Shown piece after piece: positions 11,280-22,168 of a DNA stretch of 64,000 nucleotides; the first letter of the stretch is position 1, and each line of letters starts with the position of its first letter. The position numbers and the translations under genes are program-made. The notes under the pieces were generated by a model. The model was not told where the DNA came from, made no database searches, and saw nothing but the letters and a program-made list of their open reading frames with translations. Source of the stretch: Punica granatum (taxonomy: Eukaryota > Streptophyta > Magnoliopsida > Myrtales > Lythraceae). The stretch lies in the NCBI RefSeq assembly GCF_007655135.1, contig NC_045127.1, forward strand, positions 9,123,001 through 9,187,000, given 5' to 3'.

Positions 11280-12708
11280 ATGCCACCCAGGAGAAGGGAT
11301 CGTGTGGACGACGTTCATGACAGTGACAATCTGCGACATCTTGAACAAAGGCTAGAACAGATCGTGGATCAGAGGATGGATCGCATGATGGAGCAACTAA
11401 CACAGCAAATAGCTGCACTTATGGAGAATCAGAATCGGAGAAACAATAATCCGAATTCTGGCCCTAATCAAGAAGAAACTGAAGAGGAGTCGGAAGGAGA
11501 GAAATCAGAATTTTTGCTGCATGATGGGTTTTTGTTCAAGGGCAATCAATTGTGTATCCCAGATTGTAGCCTTCATTTGAAGATTATTAAGGAGTTGCAT
11601 GGTGAGGGCCATATTGGGCGAGATCGGACGTTACTGTTAGTGCAAGGCTCATATTTTTGGCCAACTATACGCAAAAAGGTAGAGAAGTACGTGCAAAGGT
11701 GTCGGGTCTGCAACGTATCCAAAATGACGGCTACCAATGCTAGGTTGTATATGCCATTACCAGTTCCAGCGCAGCCTTGGGAGGATGTTAGCATGGCTTT
11801 TGTGCTGGGTTTATCGCGAACATAACGTTGTAATGATTCCATTTATGTTGTTGTTGATCGGTTTTCTAATGATTCCAGCGTGGTAATGATTCCATCTTTG
11901 GGTGGCTCAACTGTACTTTCGCGAGGTGTATCGTCTTCATGGATTACCGAAGTCCATTGTTTCTGATCGGGATACCCGGTTCCTTAGCCACTTTTGGCGT
12001 AGTTTATGGAAGATGGTGGATACACAACTGCAATTCAGCAGTGCTTATCATCCCCAAACCGATGGGCAAATTGAGGTCGTGAATCGGTTATTGGGTAACT
12101 TGCTGCGAAGTCTGGTGGGGGAGCATGTGAAGAGCTGGGACCTCAAGTTGTGCCAAGCGGAGTTTGCCCATAATCATGCAGTCAATCGTAGCACGGGTTT
12201 TAGCCCTTTCCAGGTTGTGTATGCTACTATTCCCAAGGGTCCTCTGAATTTAATTCCTTTGCCTAACCGATCTAAAGTCCATGGTAAGGCAGCAAATTTT
12301 GTGGATAACTTGCGAGAGATCCATCAAACAATGTATGATCACTTGACAGCAGCTAACGCTAAGTAGAAGCAAGCTGCGGATAAGAAGCGCCGTTTTGTGG
12401 AATTCGAAGTGGGTGATTTTGTGTGGGCTATTCTTACTAAGGATCAATATCCTGCAAGGGAGTACAACAAGCTTTCAGCAAGGAAGATTAGGTCGGTGGA
12501 GGTCATAGAGAAGATCAATCCGAACACCTATCGGCTTAAGCTTCCTAGTCACATTCGTACTACTGATGTGTTTAATGTGAAGCACCTAATTCCTTACACA
12601 GGTGACAGCTCGGATGATGACGATTTGAGGGCGAATTCTCTCCGCCCTTGGGAGAATGATGCGGTAGAAGAAGCGGTAAGTCGGTACCTAGAGAAAAACA
12701 GGTTCTGA
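11280..12708 (+). pseudogene. Ty3/gypsy polyprotein pseudogene: gag start fused to integrase, RT region deleted
   Basis: A gag-like start (MPPRRRDRVDDVHDSDN, then a Gln/Met-rich coiled region) runs directly in frame into the integrase zinc-binding domain (HGEGHIGRDRTL, CRVCNVSK). The rest of gag, protease, reverse transcriptase and RNase H are missing. After a stop at 11823-11825 a frameshift and a small deletion follow. The core then resumes at 11902 with LHGLPKSIVSDRD and YHPQTDGQIEVVNR, which carry the second Asp and the Glu of the DDE triad. The first catalytic Asp, normally in MDFV, reads as MAFV. A stop at 12364-12366 splits the core from the C-terminal domain (EVGDFVWAIL, then TDVFNVKHLIPY) that ends at 12708. 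The element cannot be autonomous. Confidence 0.85.
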
Positions 12709-12995
12709 ATGAAAATTTTATGAAAAATGTAAATACAATATCGTAAGATTTTAGGACTTGCATAATTCCATTACATTCGTTGAATTTCGGGGATTAGCGT
12801 CTTGTATTTATTGATAGTGCCATGGATATTTGCTATCCAATAATTATTACATAATTTAGGAATGCACATATTTTTGGGTGAATTAGGACCGCACATTCAT
12901 AGTTATTATTATTGTGATTCAAGATGGTACTCTCTCTGTTCTTATTTATTAATTGTAATGTTTTTCCAAAGTAGGGTGCAGCACAATCTATCAAT
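12709..12995. other. Intergenic; nothing recognised
   Basis: This AT-rich sequence follows the gypsy pol stop. It does not match the LTR at 10848-11242, so the expected 3' LTR is absent. Confidence 0.4.
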
Positions 12996-14443
12996 ATCTA
13001 TATAGGTAATGCTAAGATAGTTAGCTGAAAAATAATTATCGTGATTTTTTTTTAAATCTCATAAGTAAAATATACACATGTACAAAATCTTTTTATCTGA
13101 AAATGCACTTCTTATACTTTGACTTTTGATATTTTCGACTATGCATCTTCTCGGCTACATCCGCTCGCACCCTGAGTCAAGTCCGATTCGATATTAAACC
13201 TAACGAAATCTACTGGTTTCAATGAACTAATTACAATTTTATAACTTTAAAACTAAAAGAAAAAACAAATAATAAAACAAATAGTTTTTTATATCATCGT
13301 TTATTCCCCTTCCAAGATTAGAACAGAAAACACTGGCAATGTCAAATCAAGTAATCCCTAAAATTCAATCGATAATTCAATCCGATAACGGCGTCGGTTG
13401 TCTCTGATCGCCCGCTTGTCCTCAGCTGGCTGTCACAACTCCGTGGCCGTTTCCTCCCCTCCCATCCCTCCCTCCCAGTGACGTCCGTCGAATTAGGAGG
13501 TACTTGGTACACTGTGAATTAGAATTTACTGCGGATTTGACTTTCAATGGATCCGATCCTTGCCTGCCATGTCATCCTCCAAATCTACTCTGCAGTCAGC
13601 GGCCACTCCTGAGCTCATCCTCCTCCCGATGGCTGAAAATCTTGTCAACAATTGCTTTCATATAAATGACTTTGACTTCTCTTGTCTACCCAACGCACGA
13701 AGATTAAGACCCCTTCCAGCAGAACAAATACTGAGCAGAAAGATGAAGCAATCAGAATCGGGGCTATTGAAGTCCACCTTTGCTGTTTCAAGTATATCTC
13801 TCATCCAAATAATTATGTCATTTTATCTAAAAGTGTTCAAACTTATAAACGTTAGTATAATATAAATTATAGTAAAGTACAAGCAAATAGTAGAGTTTAA
13901 AAGTTCCGATAGGCTCTAGCAGTATTGTACTTTCATAAATTTAAACTAATAATATTATCTAAAAGTATTCAAATCCTAAATTAATTTTCTTAGAAATTAA
14001 ATTATAAATTACAATGATGTTATATTACACGAATTTCTAACTTAAGAACTTTTGATATAATTTGATATATATTCTTCTATTACAAGTCTAAATTTACCGC
14101 ATTAAAATTTATACAATATAAAAATTAAATTTTTTACATGTTAATATAAACTATAAATTAAATAATTCAAATTTTGAATTAATTTTCTTAGAAATTAAAA
14201 TGATAATTGCAATGATGAATATATTACATGAATTCCTTACTTGAGAACTTTGATATATCCTTTATGTATATTCTCTATTATAAGCCCGAATTTACGGCAT
14301 TACAGTTTTTACAATGTAAAAATAAACTTATATTAGTAATTATTATAAATTATAAATTTATAGCAATTATTGTTATTATTTTAAACTTTTATAATAGAAA
14401 TTTCTTTCTAAAATCCGTGCAAGGCACGGATCCAGAAAACTAG
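12996..14443 (+). mobile_element. Helitron, strong 3' terminus; 5' end tentative
   Basis: At 14414-14430 a perfect stem (TCCGTGC, loop AAG, GCACGGA) is followed by the spacer TCCAGAAAA, CTAG at 14440-14443, and T. This is a textbook Helitron 3' end with the A/T target. A candidate 5' start, TCTATATAGGTAATG preceded by A, lies near 12996, but it is weak and other starts are possible. The unit encloses a mixed-composition stretch (13380-13800) with a 101-codon ORF matching no family I recognise, then AT-rich DNA with an internal tandem duplication. No Rep/helicase gene is present. Confidence 0.55.
13967..14335 (+). repeat. Imperfect tandem duplication, about 190 bp per unit, inside the Helitron
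   Basis: The block beginning ATTCAAATCCTAAATTAATT at about 13967 recurs from about 14165. Both units share ATTAATTTTCTTAGAAATTA, a central CAATGATG and a TTTACSGCATTA-like end. A related sequence occurs at about 55195-55330, before another Helitron-like end. Confidence 0.6.
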
Positions 14444-14965
14444 TATATAAATTAACTAAAGATCCATTTTTATTCATTGCATAAGTTTTTTTTTTTTTTG
14501 TGTTTCTTATTAAAAAAGAAATCTATTCAATCGACGAGCTCAACTCTTTGTCTGGCTCGGGACCCAAAATTGAAAGGGAAAAAAGAACTTGACATTTGAA
14601 GGGAAATTTTTTATATTTCTTTTTATTGTTTATCACTTTCTGATTTAGAAAATGTATTATGGATACAAAATTGGAAAGGGACATCCTTTTCTCGATTTTT
14701 TAGATTAACCGATTATGCTAGTTTTTTGTGACCATTTTTTTTTAAAATTTTCCGTTGTGTAAAATGGGAGATGGGAGTAAAGGATCTATAAGATTCATAT
14801 TTGCAATTCAACCTTTCTAAAAAAATAAGTCACTGTTGCATACTCATTGCGGCATGCTTCAGTCACAATAGCACTATAGTAATCATCCACAGTATGGGAC
14901 CATTTATTTGACAAGCCATCCTATTCAATGTACCAAAGACAACATAAATAAGTCTTTTTTTTCCC
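14444..14965. other. Intergenic; nothing recognised
   Basis: The sequence is AT-rich with several T or A homopolymers and no credible reading frame or repeat end. Confidence 0.4.
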
Positions 14966-15150
14966 CACTTGATGACGTCAACATTGTCGAGAGTCGAGAA
15001 GAAATTGCAGATATTGGGCGACATTATCATGGAAGAATGTAGTTTCTATCAACCACTGGATGACATCGACATTACCACGGAAAAAATGTAGTTTCTATCT
15101 CCCACTTGATGACGTCGACATTAACATGGAAAAATATAGCTTATATCTCC
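14966..15150 (+). repeat. Three-copy minisatellite, unit about 49 bp, with TGACGTC-type motifs
   Basis: The units start at 14966, 15054 and 15103 with CACTTGATGACGTC, CACTGGATGACATC and CACTTGATGACGTC. Each continues ACATT, an ACATGGAA-like stretch and TGTAGTTTCTATC or a variant. The first unit carries about 39 extra bases. Two of the units keep TGACGTC(A/G), the core recognised by TGA/bZIP factors. No gene is adjacent, so a regulatory role is unproven. Confidence 0.6.
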
Positions 15151-15317
15151 TTCTCTCCTGATGAAGTGAGAGATGGAAATACCATTAGAACTAAGGAGGC
15201 TCGAATCAAATATAATACAAAGGCATATTGTACTGCAAAAGACTGAGTTTTCTTAACATTCATTACACGGCATTATATATCAATAGATCTTTGACTGTCA
15301 TACGTTTAGCAACATTT

Positions 15318-16000
15318 TCATTTAATTGATATTTCTTCCGTGAATGTAAGGTATGCACTATTTTCAGCACGACATGCTTCATCCAGAGCAGGATGGTGGT
15401 ATTTATGAACAGCATGGTAGTATTTCTCCTTTATGGATTCAATGCAGCCCAAATCACGAACGAAATTAGTCCTTTCCCCAAGAAGATGCCATGCCACGAT
15501 CATAGCTGGCGAAGCCGATGACGGCGGCCTAGAGTCTCTTCTTCCGTGCAGTTCATGACAAGCACTTTGTTTAAGTGAACGGTAGTTGAAAATAGAGGTT
15601 CTCAATGGGTCTATGACAATGGGTCATATGAAGAAACTCTGCCAGATGATTGTCAATGATGAGGAGGTCGATTCCAGGTGAAGGAGCTCCCCACCTCCGA
15701 CTAGCAAGGAATTGTGCAATGGAAATGTTTTTTTTCCAAAACTCTTGGGCCTCCATGTGCAACCTTATTTTCCTTGAAAAATCTCGAAATTCCGCATGGG
15801 TCCTTCTCGAACTGCCTCACCTCCCTCCGCAGACTCGATATCAGAGTCTTGAACTGCCTCACCTCCCTTCGCAGGCTCGATATCAGAGGTTGTGACTGGA
15901 GGTCAATCTGCTGCCAGATTTGCTCGGCACCAAAACCATTGATCAGGAGCTGCTCAAACGACGATTTTGGGCAGAATGACTTCAGAGATTATAAGAGTGA
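15318..16000 (-). pseudogene. Gene-fragment pseudogene, MPP10-like part at the 5' side
   Basis: On the minus strand, about 15990-15770 reads FEQLLINGFGAEQIWQQIDL followed by SQPLISSLRREVRQF. This closely resembles the conserved block of plant MPP10, a U3 snoRNP protein of 18S rRNA processing. A 14-residue stretch (LISSLRREVRQF plus two) is tandemly duplicated. The match fades after EKDP, and the frame meets a stop at about 15719. Further downstream, 15762-15571 and 15605-15318 hold open stretches (EAQEFWKKNISIAQFLASRR; MIVAWHLLGERTNFVRDLG) that I cannot assign. The whole looks like a fragment carried by a transposon, not a working gene. Confidence 0.5.
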
Positions 16001-16060
16001 CAGAGAAGAGTTATCTTACCTCAATATAGAGGCATTCAAGGATTTGAGTCGAGGAAGATG

Positions 16061-16390
16061 AGAATTGCGAGTGGCTCGGGCCCATCCCTGAAAAGGTTGA
16101 CAGGCTCATGGCACTACGCAATCGAATTCGCGAGCATGTTGCGGTTGCGGATGCTGGGGTCGGGGATTCAAGAGAAAATTAAGTGTATGGGTTTGATGGT
16201 TGTTGGAGTCTATGGGCGCATACTATGTTTTCAGAATAATAATGCTCTATGAACCGTGATTTGTGTGGATTATTACGATTTGTTAGGTTTTTTTTTTTTT
16301 TTTTGATAAGAGATTTGTTTGGAATTGGATTATAGAGGATTTTTTTTAGACTTCTGTTAAATTTTTTTTTTTTTTGGTCTCGAGCTGTCT
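16061..16390. other. Short gap with poly-T tracts
   Basis: There is no recognisable coding sequence. Two long T runs occur, at about 16290-16304 and 16362-16375, just before the LINE fragment. Confidence 0.4.
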
Positions 16391-16392
16391 GC

Positions 16393-17780
16393 TTGAGAAT
16401 AAATCAAGACAAGACAGAGGTGTTTTGTGGAGATCAGGATGACGACAATGTCATTGAGCCATTGCAGATTACAGGTTTTAGAAGAGGTTTTCTCACTCTC
16501 AGATATTTGAGGCTTTCCCTTATCTATGGTAAGCTTTCTCTTGCTAATTGTGAAGGTTTAGTTGAAAGAGTTGTTAAAAAGTTCGAAGGGAAGATAGTGA
16601 TACGCAAGAAGAATGCAGCTAGTGAACTGTGTAATTTTCAAAATGGCAGCATATTGGTGTCCTAATTTTATTTTGCCAAAGAAAGTGATTTACATGATCA
16701 ATCAGAAATGTCGATCTTTTATTTTGAAGGGTTTTAGTGATTTTAAAGCATGTTGTGAAGGTGGGTTGGGCATTACAAATTTGGAGGTATGGAATAAGCC
16801 TATGTAAAGTGAGGAATAAGTGGTTGATTAGTTTAGTCAGGTTCTTTATATGGCTGGTTTGGGTGAAGAGATACTTGATATGAGGCAGGCGTTTTTGGAC
16901 TCTGAAGACACCTAGAGATTGTTTATGAAATTGGAGAAAACTTTTTGATTTAGGTCTTAACTTAAATCCTTTTTTGGTTATAAGGTTGGCTCAGGTGAAG
17001 GTATAAATTTATCGGCATGATGCTTGGCTCCTGGTGGGGCCTTTGTCATATTACTCACAAGAGGAACTCAGTGTTTCCCTTTTATAAAAAAGAGTGAGCA
17101 GGTTAGTAGAGTTCTCGGAAGAAATGGATGGCAGCAGCCCAGGAGTGCTGACCCACAAGCTGAGGAGATGAAAATGCTCGCTGATGGAAATTACTTTGGC
17201 TCCTATGACACAGTTGTTTAGCTTCATAGCAGCTCAGGATACACTACCCCGTGTGCTTGGTGTATATTTAGAGACAAAGGCCCAAGAGTTCCATGGAGCT
17301 AGGCACTGTAAATTCCCGGCCATTTTGCTAGAGCATATCCTTCATAAGCTGGTTGGCTGTGCTTAATCAATCGGGCACCAAGGACAAATTGCAGGAATGG
17401 GGGATTTGTATTTTTTCTCCCTGAATGTGAGTTCTGTTGCGAGGAGATGGAGTCCAGAGACACCTTTTCTTCAACTGCATATTCATTAAAGTGGCTTGGA
17501 GGAGCCTACTTAGCAGAATAATCAAGGACAGGCAGGTATCTATTTGGAACTCTGAATTGCCCTCAGTCTCCAGCTTGAACGGCAAGTCTGTAGACTGCAC
17601 TAATCAGAAGCTTTTGTGGCCTATATATATATCAGATATGGGCTAAAGGAATGCAAGAATTTTCCTCACGAAGACAGCCACTTCTGCTGTTATGGTTCCG
17701 GGAGTAATTGAAACTCTTATCATGAGGATATTGTCCATTCCTGGAGCTAGTTTTAAGTTGGCCAGCTCTATTGTCGCCAG
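16393..17780 (+). pseudogene. Decayed L1-type LINE, 3' part of the reverse transcriptase ORF
   Basis: The frames read INQDKTEVFCG, TLRYLRLSLIYGKLSL, CEGLVERVVKKFEGK, QLVNCVIFKMAAYWC, FILPKKVIYMINQKC and GGLGITNLEVWNKPM. This is the usual order of the thumb and post-RT region of plant LINE reverse transcriptases. Further on come fragments of the zf-RVT-like region (EFCCEEMESRD in a shifted frame, HLFFNCIFIKVAWRSLL). Frameshifts and stops break it throughout, and no promoter-proximal ORF1 or endonuclease is seen. The right side is interrupted by the PIF/Harbinger element at 17786. Confidence 0.75.
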
Positions 17781-18143
17781 TGCTAGGGGTGTTTGGATTG
17801 GAAACTTTGTCCAACTCAACTCAACTTATTTCATAAAAGGACAAAATATGATTGAAATAAGTGAATATAGTGGGGCTTATACCCCATGACAATTCCTTCC
17901 AAGGAATTCTTCCACATGAGTTGACCTCAGAAGGCCACGGCATACACAGCAAGCGGTTGCCTTTAAGGGAATTTTTTTTTTTTGCTTTATCTCCCTTTGA
18001 CTTTTTTTCGGGTAAACGTGCTGCAACAATCGGGTAATTGTACGCATGAAAAAAAAACGCATGCATACAAAAATCAAACTGCAACAAGGATGAATCATAA
18101 CAATAATTATTATTAATTTCAAATACAAACACCTCAGTGTATG

Positions 18144-19534
18144 TCATCGCCCTCCTCGCTCCGCACGCCATAACCGATTAGCGATACGGTCGCGTACAAC
18201 ATTCATTTCCGCGCTACTCACGTCCACATCAACTCTAATTCCGTGTTGTTGTGGTGGATTGCGAAATTCATCATAATCCGCCCACACATCGCCATACTCC
18301 ATAAATAATCTGTCATGATAATTATTACGGCGTATAAAATTATGCAAAACAAAACAAGCAAGGACAAGTTGTCCTTGAGTATACGGTTTGAAGTTCGTCA
18401 TGGCAGTCAGTATTGCGAATCTCTTTTTCAAAATGCCGAAGCAACGTTCGATAACATTACGCACTGACGCATGGCGCTGGTTGAATAGCTCTTTTTCCGA
18501 TGTTGGTGGATAATGATTAGGGAAATCGCTTCGGTGATACCGTTCTCCCTTATATGGAGCCAAATATCCCGGTATATTTGAAAACCCTGCATCAACAACA
18601 TAATATTGTCCTGCAAAAGAACAAAAGGAAAATTAAAGATAACGAATTTCGGTAAGCAATTTCATTGAAAATTATAAAGGTAAAAGCAAATACTCACGAC
18701 CACGCGGTGCTGGAAAGCGATCAAGTGACGCAGCGTCAGCAAATATTCTTGAATCGTGTGTTGAACCCTCCCAACCCGTCATCACGTATGTGAACATCAT
18801 GTCGTGTGTACAAGCAGCGAATACATTTTGTGATATATCGGCATTACGATCGCGATAAGGTACTCTGTTCGCATGTGGCATGCATGCATCGACATGAGTT
18901 CCATCGATAGCTCCAATACAATGCTGCATGAAAAAACGCATAATTATATCTAACTCACATATTATACCGAATACAGTTCTATACAATATGAAATTAGTAG
19001 ATAACATACCCTAAAGAAGCGTCACCTTTCATCATTTTCAATTTCCGGCTGGACAATAACATTCCGCGGTGTTATAAAATCGGCAGATAATTCTTGCATT
19101 CCGCGTGCAATTTGTTTGATAACTCGTGAAACCGTTTCCTTCGAATGCTGAAACCTTTCAGCCACCATTGAAAATCTCATACTATGTGAAATAACAAACA
19201 TGAACATGCCGACTTGCTCTTTCACGGTAATACATTTTCTAGTATCTGTGATACTACAGCGCAACCGCAATGTGTCGCATAGATTTCTAAACACGTGTGG
19301 TTCCATTCTGAAGTTTTCGAAGCACCGGACGTCACTCCCTAATAGTTCAACAATATACTGTCGTCCTTGAAGTGCAGAATTTCTACACGGCAAGTTCTGT
19401 GGAACGGGATCTTCCATCTGATCATATTGCATCATCAAGGAGTAGAACATAAGTTGCAGACGTTCATTCTCGTTGTCTCCGGGGTTATTGTCATTGTCTG
19501 AAGACGTGCCATAACGAGACATATTGTTCGCCAA
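18144..19534 (-). CDS. PIF/Harbinger transposase (DDE_Tnp_4), three exons, one in-frame stop
   Basis: The exons are 19534-19010, 18923-18698 and 18610-18144, with GTATGT, GTGAGT and AG junctions, giving 405 codons before the final stop. Exon 1 carries the N-terminal helix-turn-helix region (TVKEQVGMFMFVISHSMRF, FQHSKETVSRVIKQI). Exons 2 and 3 carry the catalytic core: Asp in GAIDGTHV, Asp in YYVVDAGFSN, and Glu in RNVIERCFGILKKRF. Exactly 47 residues separate the second Asp from the Glu, the DD47E spacing known for PIF/Harbinger. A TGA at 19024-19022, about five codons before the end of exon 1, stops translation at 170 aa. An AG/GTGACG donor just before it would put exon 2 out of frame. Typed as CDS because the rest is intact; as written it is likely non-functional. 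Confidence 0.85.
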
Positions 19535-19830
19535 ATGATCGCCTATAACTGTGGAAATGAATTCATGAATAAATCGTTAACAGTGAAACAACTCAATTAT
19601 AATCATAACACAATAACATGCAACACACACATAAAATAAAAACGCATCAGCATAACCAAACACACATAACAAACATCAGCAGTATGAGTTCAGTCAGAAA
19701 AATTTTAAAAACGTTGTTTTTCAATGCTACGAAAAAAAAAAAAGAAAGATCTGATCATGCTTGCTTCAAGGATGCTCCAGCTGCAATATCCATTCATTCG
19801 TGACTCCTCCTTGAACCACATGAAAAACCT

Positions 19831-20760
19831 TCAAGAGCCCGGATAAAGGAGTGTTTTGCCTGCTTTCACAAACAAGGATTGAGGGATTCTCGATTCCAAT
19901 TTAGCCAACTCATTGAGGGCTTCCTCGATGCTATTCTTCTCAGGTTTCTCGGGGCTCGATACGGACTTGCTTTTCTTTGCCGACGGTGGGGTGTCCTGTT
20001 GGTTCTTCGTGAAACTCCCCTTGAATATGTCCATGCACTCCTGCATTTGTGAGCTCTTGCTTTGCGATCTTTTCGGCACTCGACGTCGAGACTCGGTTAA
20101 AATGGGCTTTGCAACATGGACATGGTCGTCACTCTCGTCGGATCCTTCTTCGAGATCGACATGGTGTTTCTGCTTTCCCTTCCCCCTAGATAAGAATTCC
20201 GCATTCAACTGCCGTTCTTCCTCTAAAGTTGATGGTGGATCGATCGAGGATATGCGAAGAACACCGGTGGCCACGGAAGAACTAAACAGTTGCTTCTGCA
20301 TATCGTAGTGCTTGCAGCCCTTACTCCGAAAAGTCTTGTACGCCCTATTCTTCTGTACCAAGAACAACGACATGATCGAAGGAGATCAGTGACATATGCT
20401 GGAAACAACAGTAAAAGCCGAACAAACAAAGAAACAAGCATGTACCTTTATAAACATATCCCAAACATCTGAGTCGGCGGTGATGATGTTTGTGTCTGCA
20501 TCCCATCCGACGCCTGTATGCTTTACTATTTCAGAAAATCGGGTGAAATTTGTTTTCATTCTTTGATACTTGTCCTTCACCTTCTGCAAGCACAGATGCT
20601 TTTCGGGAAAAAGATTGATCATTTCATCTGTGATCTCTTTCCAAGTGCTAGTCTTCCATGTTGTAGTGTGTGTTCTTCTCATCTTCTCAAGCAGTACGTT
20701 TAGGAAAGCTAAGTCCATTTCATCACTCCATTCGATGATATTTTCCCCTTTTTGAGCCAT
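19831..20760 (-). CDS. PIF/Harbinger ORF1, Myb/SANT-like DNA-binding protein, two exons
   Basis: Exon 1 (20760-20446) and exon 2 (20352-19831) join in frame as MFIK plus KNRAYK, giving 278 aa. Residues about 8-105 form a Myb/SANT-like domain (EWSDEMDLAFLNVLLEKM, TSTWKEITDEMINLF, KVKDKYQRMKTNFTRF, GVGWDADTNIITADSDVW). This is the accessory-protein type that pairs with the transposase in PIF/Harbinger and aids nuclear import and end binding. The C-terminal half is low-complexity and acidic, then Ser/Lys-rich, with a final helix (EEALNELAKLESRIPQS). I see no stop or frameshift. It lies about 300 bases upstream of the transposase on the same strand. Confidence 0.85.
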
Positions 20761-22168
20761 GCTGCATGCAGTTGCTGTAGCAAAACCTCAACAAATAACA
20801 TGCAAAACAAAATGAATAACAGCCAAACAACAGTTCGCATCAGAAAGACAATGCAGAAACAGAGCACTTATAGTGACTGCCATCTTGTGTAAATCCATGA
20901 GCCTATTTCATTGTTTAAAAAGAAAGGGCGGCAGTAGGGTATCAGTCAAGATACAAACTTCTATGGTGTTTTTCGCAACAAATTGATCACAAACACTCAC
21001 GATTTTAGCAAGTATTATAACTCCGTATAACAAAACAATCAAAGTCCTCAAACTGACGCTTGCAAACTGAAATTTGACTGACTTGCAGATCGTTCTCTCA
21101 TACAATTTCTCAGCAGAACAGATGCTTTTCGAACCAGCAAAAACACATCAACATGTCTGAGCCTCATAGCAAGTTATCAAACGTTTAATTAATCAACATT
21201 TCATTGTTTAGTTTACCTAATATTACTTGTAGAGAACACACAATATAGTATAACATGCAATTTCAAATATACATTATCATTCGTGCATGTCTTGTGCCAT
21301 ATCTGAAGCATGTTTTGATTGAAATTTCCTATAAGAACAGAGACATAGTAGTATAAGTGCAGACAGAAACCGCAATCACAGTCACGAGTTGAAGCTTTCA
21401 AAAATCGCAGAATTCAATGGCCTAACAAACATCAGCAGCAATCAGTCATCAAGTGCATCGCAACAATGAGCTAACAAACATTAGAGTGGAAATTTTCAGC
21501 AGCATGCAGCTCAGCCCACGAACAAGCAGTCAACAAAGAAGAACGACAACAGAGCACTTGGAGACAGATGCGAGCGAACATACCTGAACTGAGGAATGCT
21601 TCGGCTGGGATTCGCGTTTGCCGCTGCTTAAATAGGCAAATTCAGCCGAGAACAGAGCACGTCAAGGGGCCCCTACAACTTTGCAAGATGCGCGAGATGT
21701 CAGACAAGTGTGCTGATGCACAGAAGAAAATCGAATAATTCCTGACAAGATTCGATCTGATCACTGTGAAGACGATCCTCTGCTCGTCACGGACGAACAG
21801 TGTCTACATTCGACGCCATTGATGGAGTGGAAGTGAGAAATCGATGAAATTGAAGGTATGGAGGTGAGTAATCGATGAAATTGAAGGAACCCACTTACCA
21901 ATCGGCTTTTTCCGCGCTCGATTTCAGATTATTGCAGCCAATTTTGTTGATGCTATGCAACCCTAAGGACGCTGGGAACGGGATCTTCACGGCTTCTGTC
22001 GTTCTTCGGTCCAACGGTCATCTGTGGGAAGAAAATTGGTAAATGCCACTTTGACCCACCGACAGAAGAAATTGGGTCCCACAGCAAACAAATTTCAATC
22101 CAATTTTGTCGTATAGCCATATGGATGGAGTTGAGTTGGAAAATGTTTCCAATCCAAACAAGCTCTTA

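Larger units (their letters stand above)
17786..22165 (-). mobile_element. PIF/Harbinger DNA transposon, two genes, about 4.4 kb
   Basis: The left end starts GGGG then TGTTTGGATTGGAAAC, continuing TTTGTCCAACTCAACTC. The right end, read on the minus strand, starts GAGCT then TGTTTGGATTGGAAAC, continuing ATTTTCCAACTCAACTC, so the terminal inverted repeats match over about 35 bases. The flanking trinucleotides are CTA (17783-17785) and TTA (22166-22168), a mutated 3-bp target duplication of the kind typical for this superfamily. Both genes lie on the minus strand: a Myb/SANT-like protein (20760-19831) and a DDE transposase (19534-18144). The stretch 20761-22165 would hold the promoter and 5' ends. 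The left flank is LINE sequence, so the element probably inserted into a decaying LINE. Confidence 0.9.

Noticed and set aside
19913..20308. 131-codon plus-strand ORF
   Set aside because: It is the antisense shadow of the Harbinger Myb-like exon 2.
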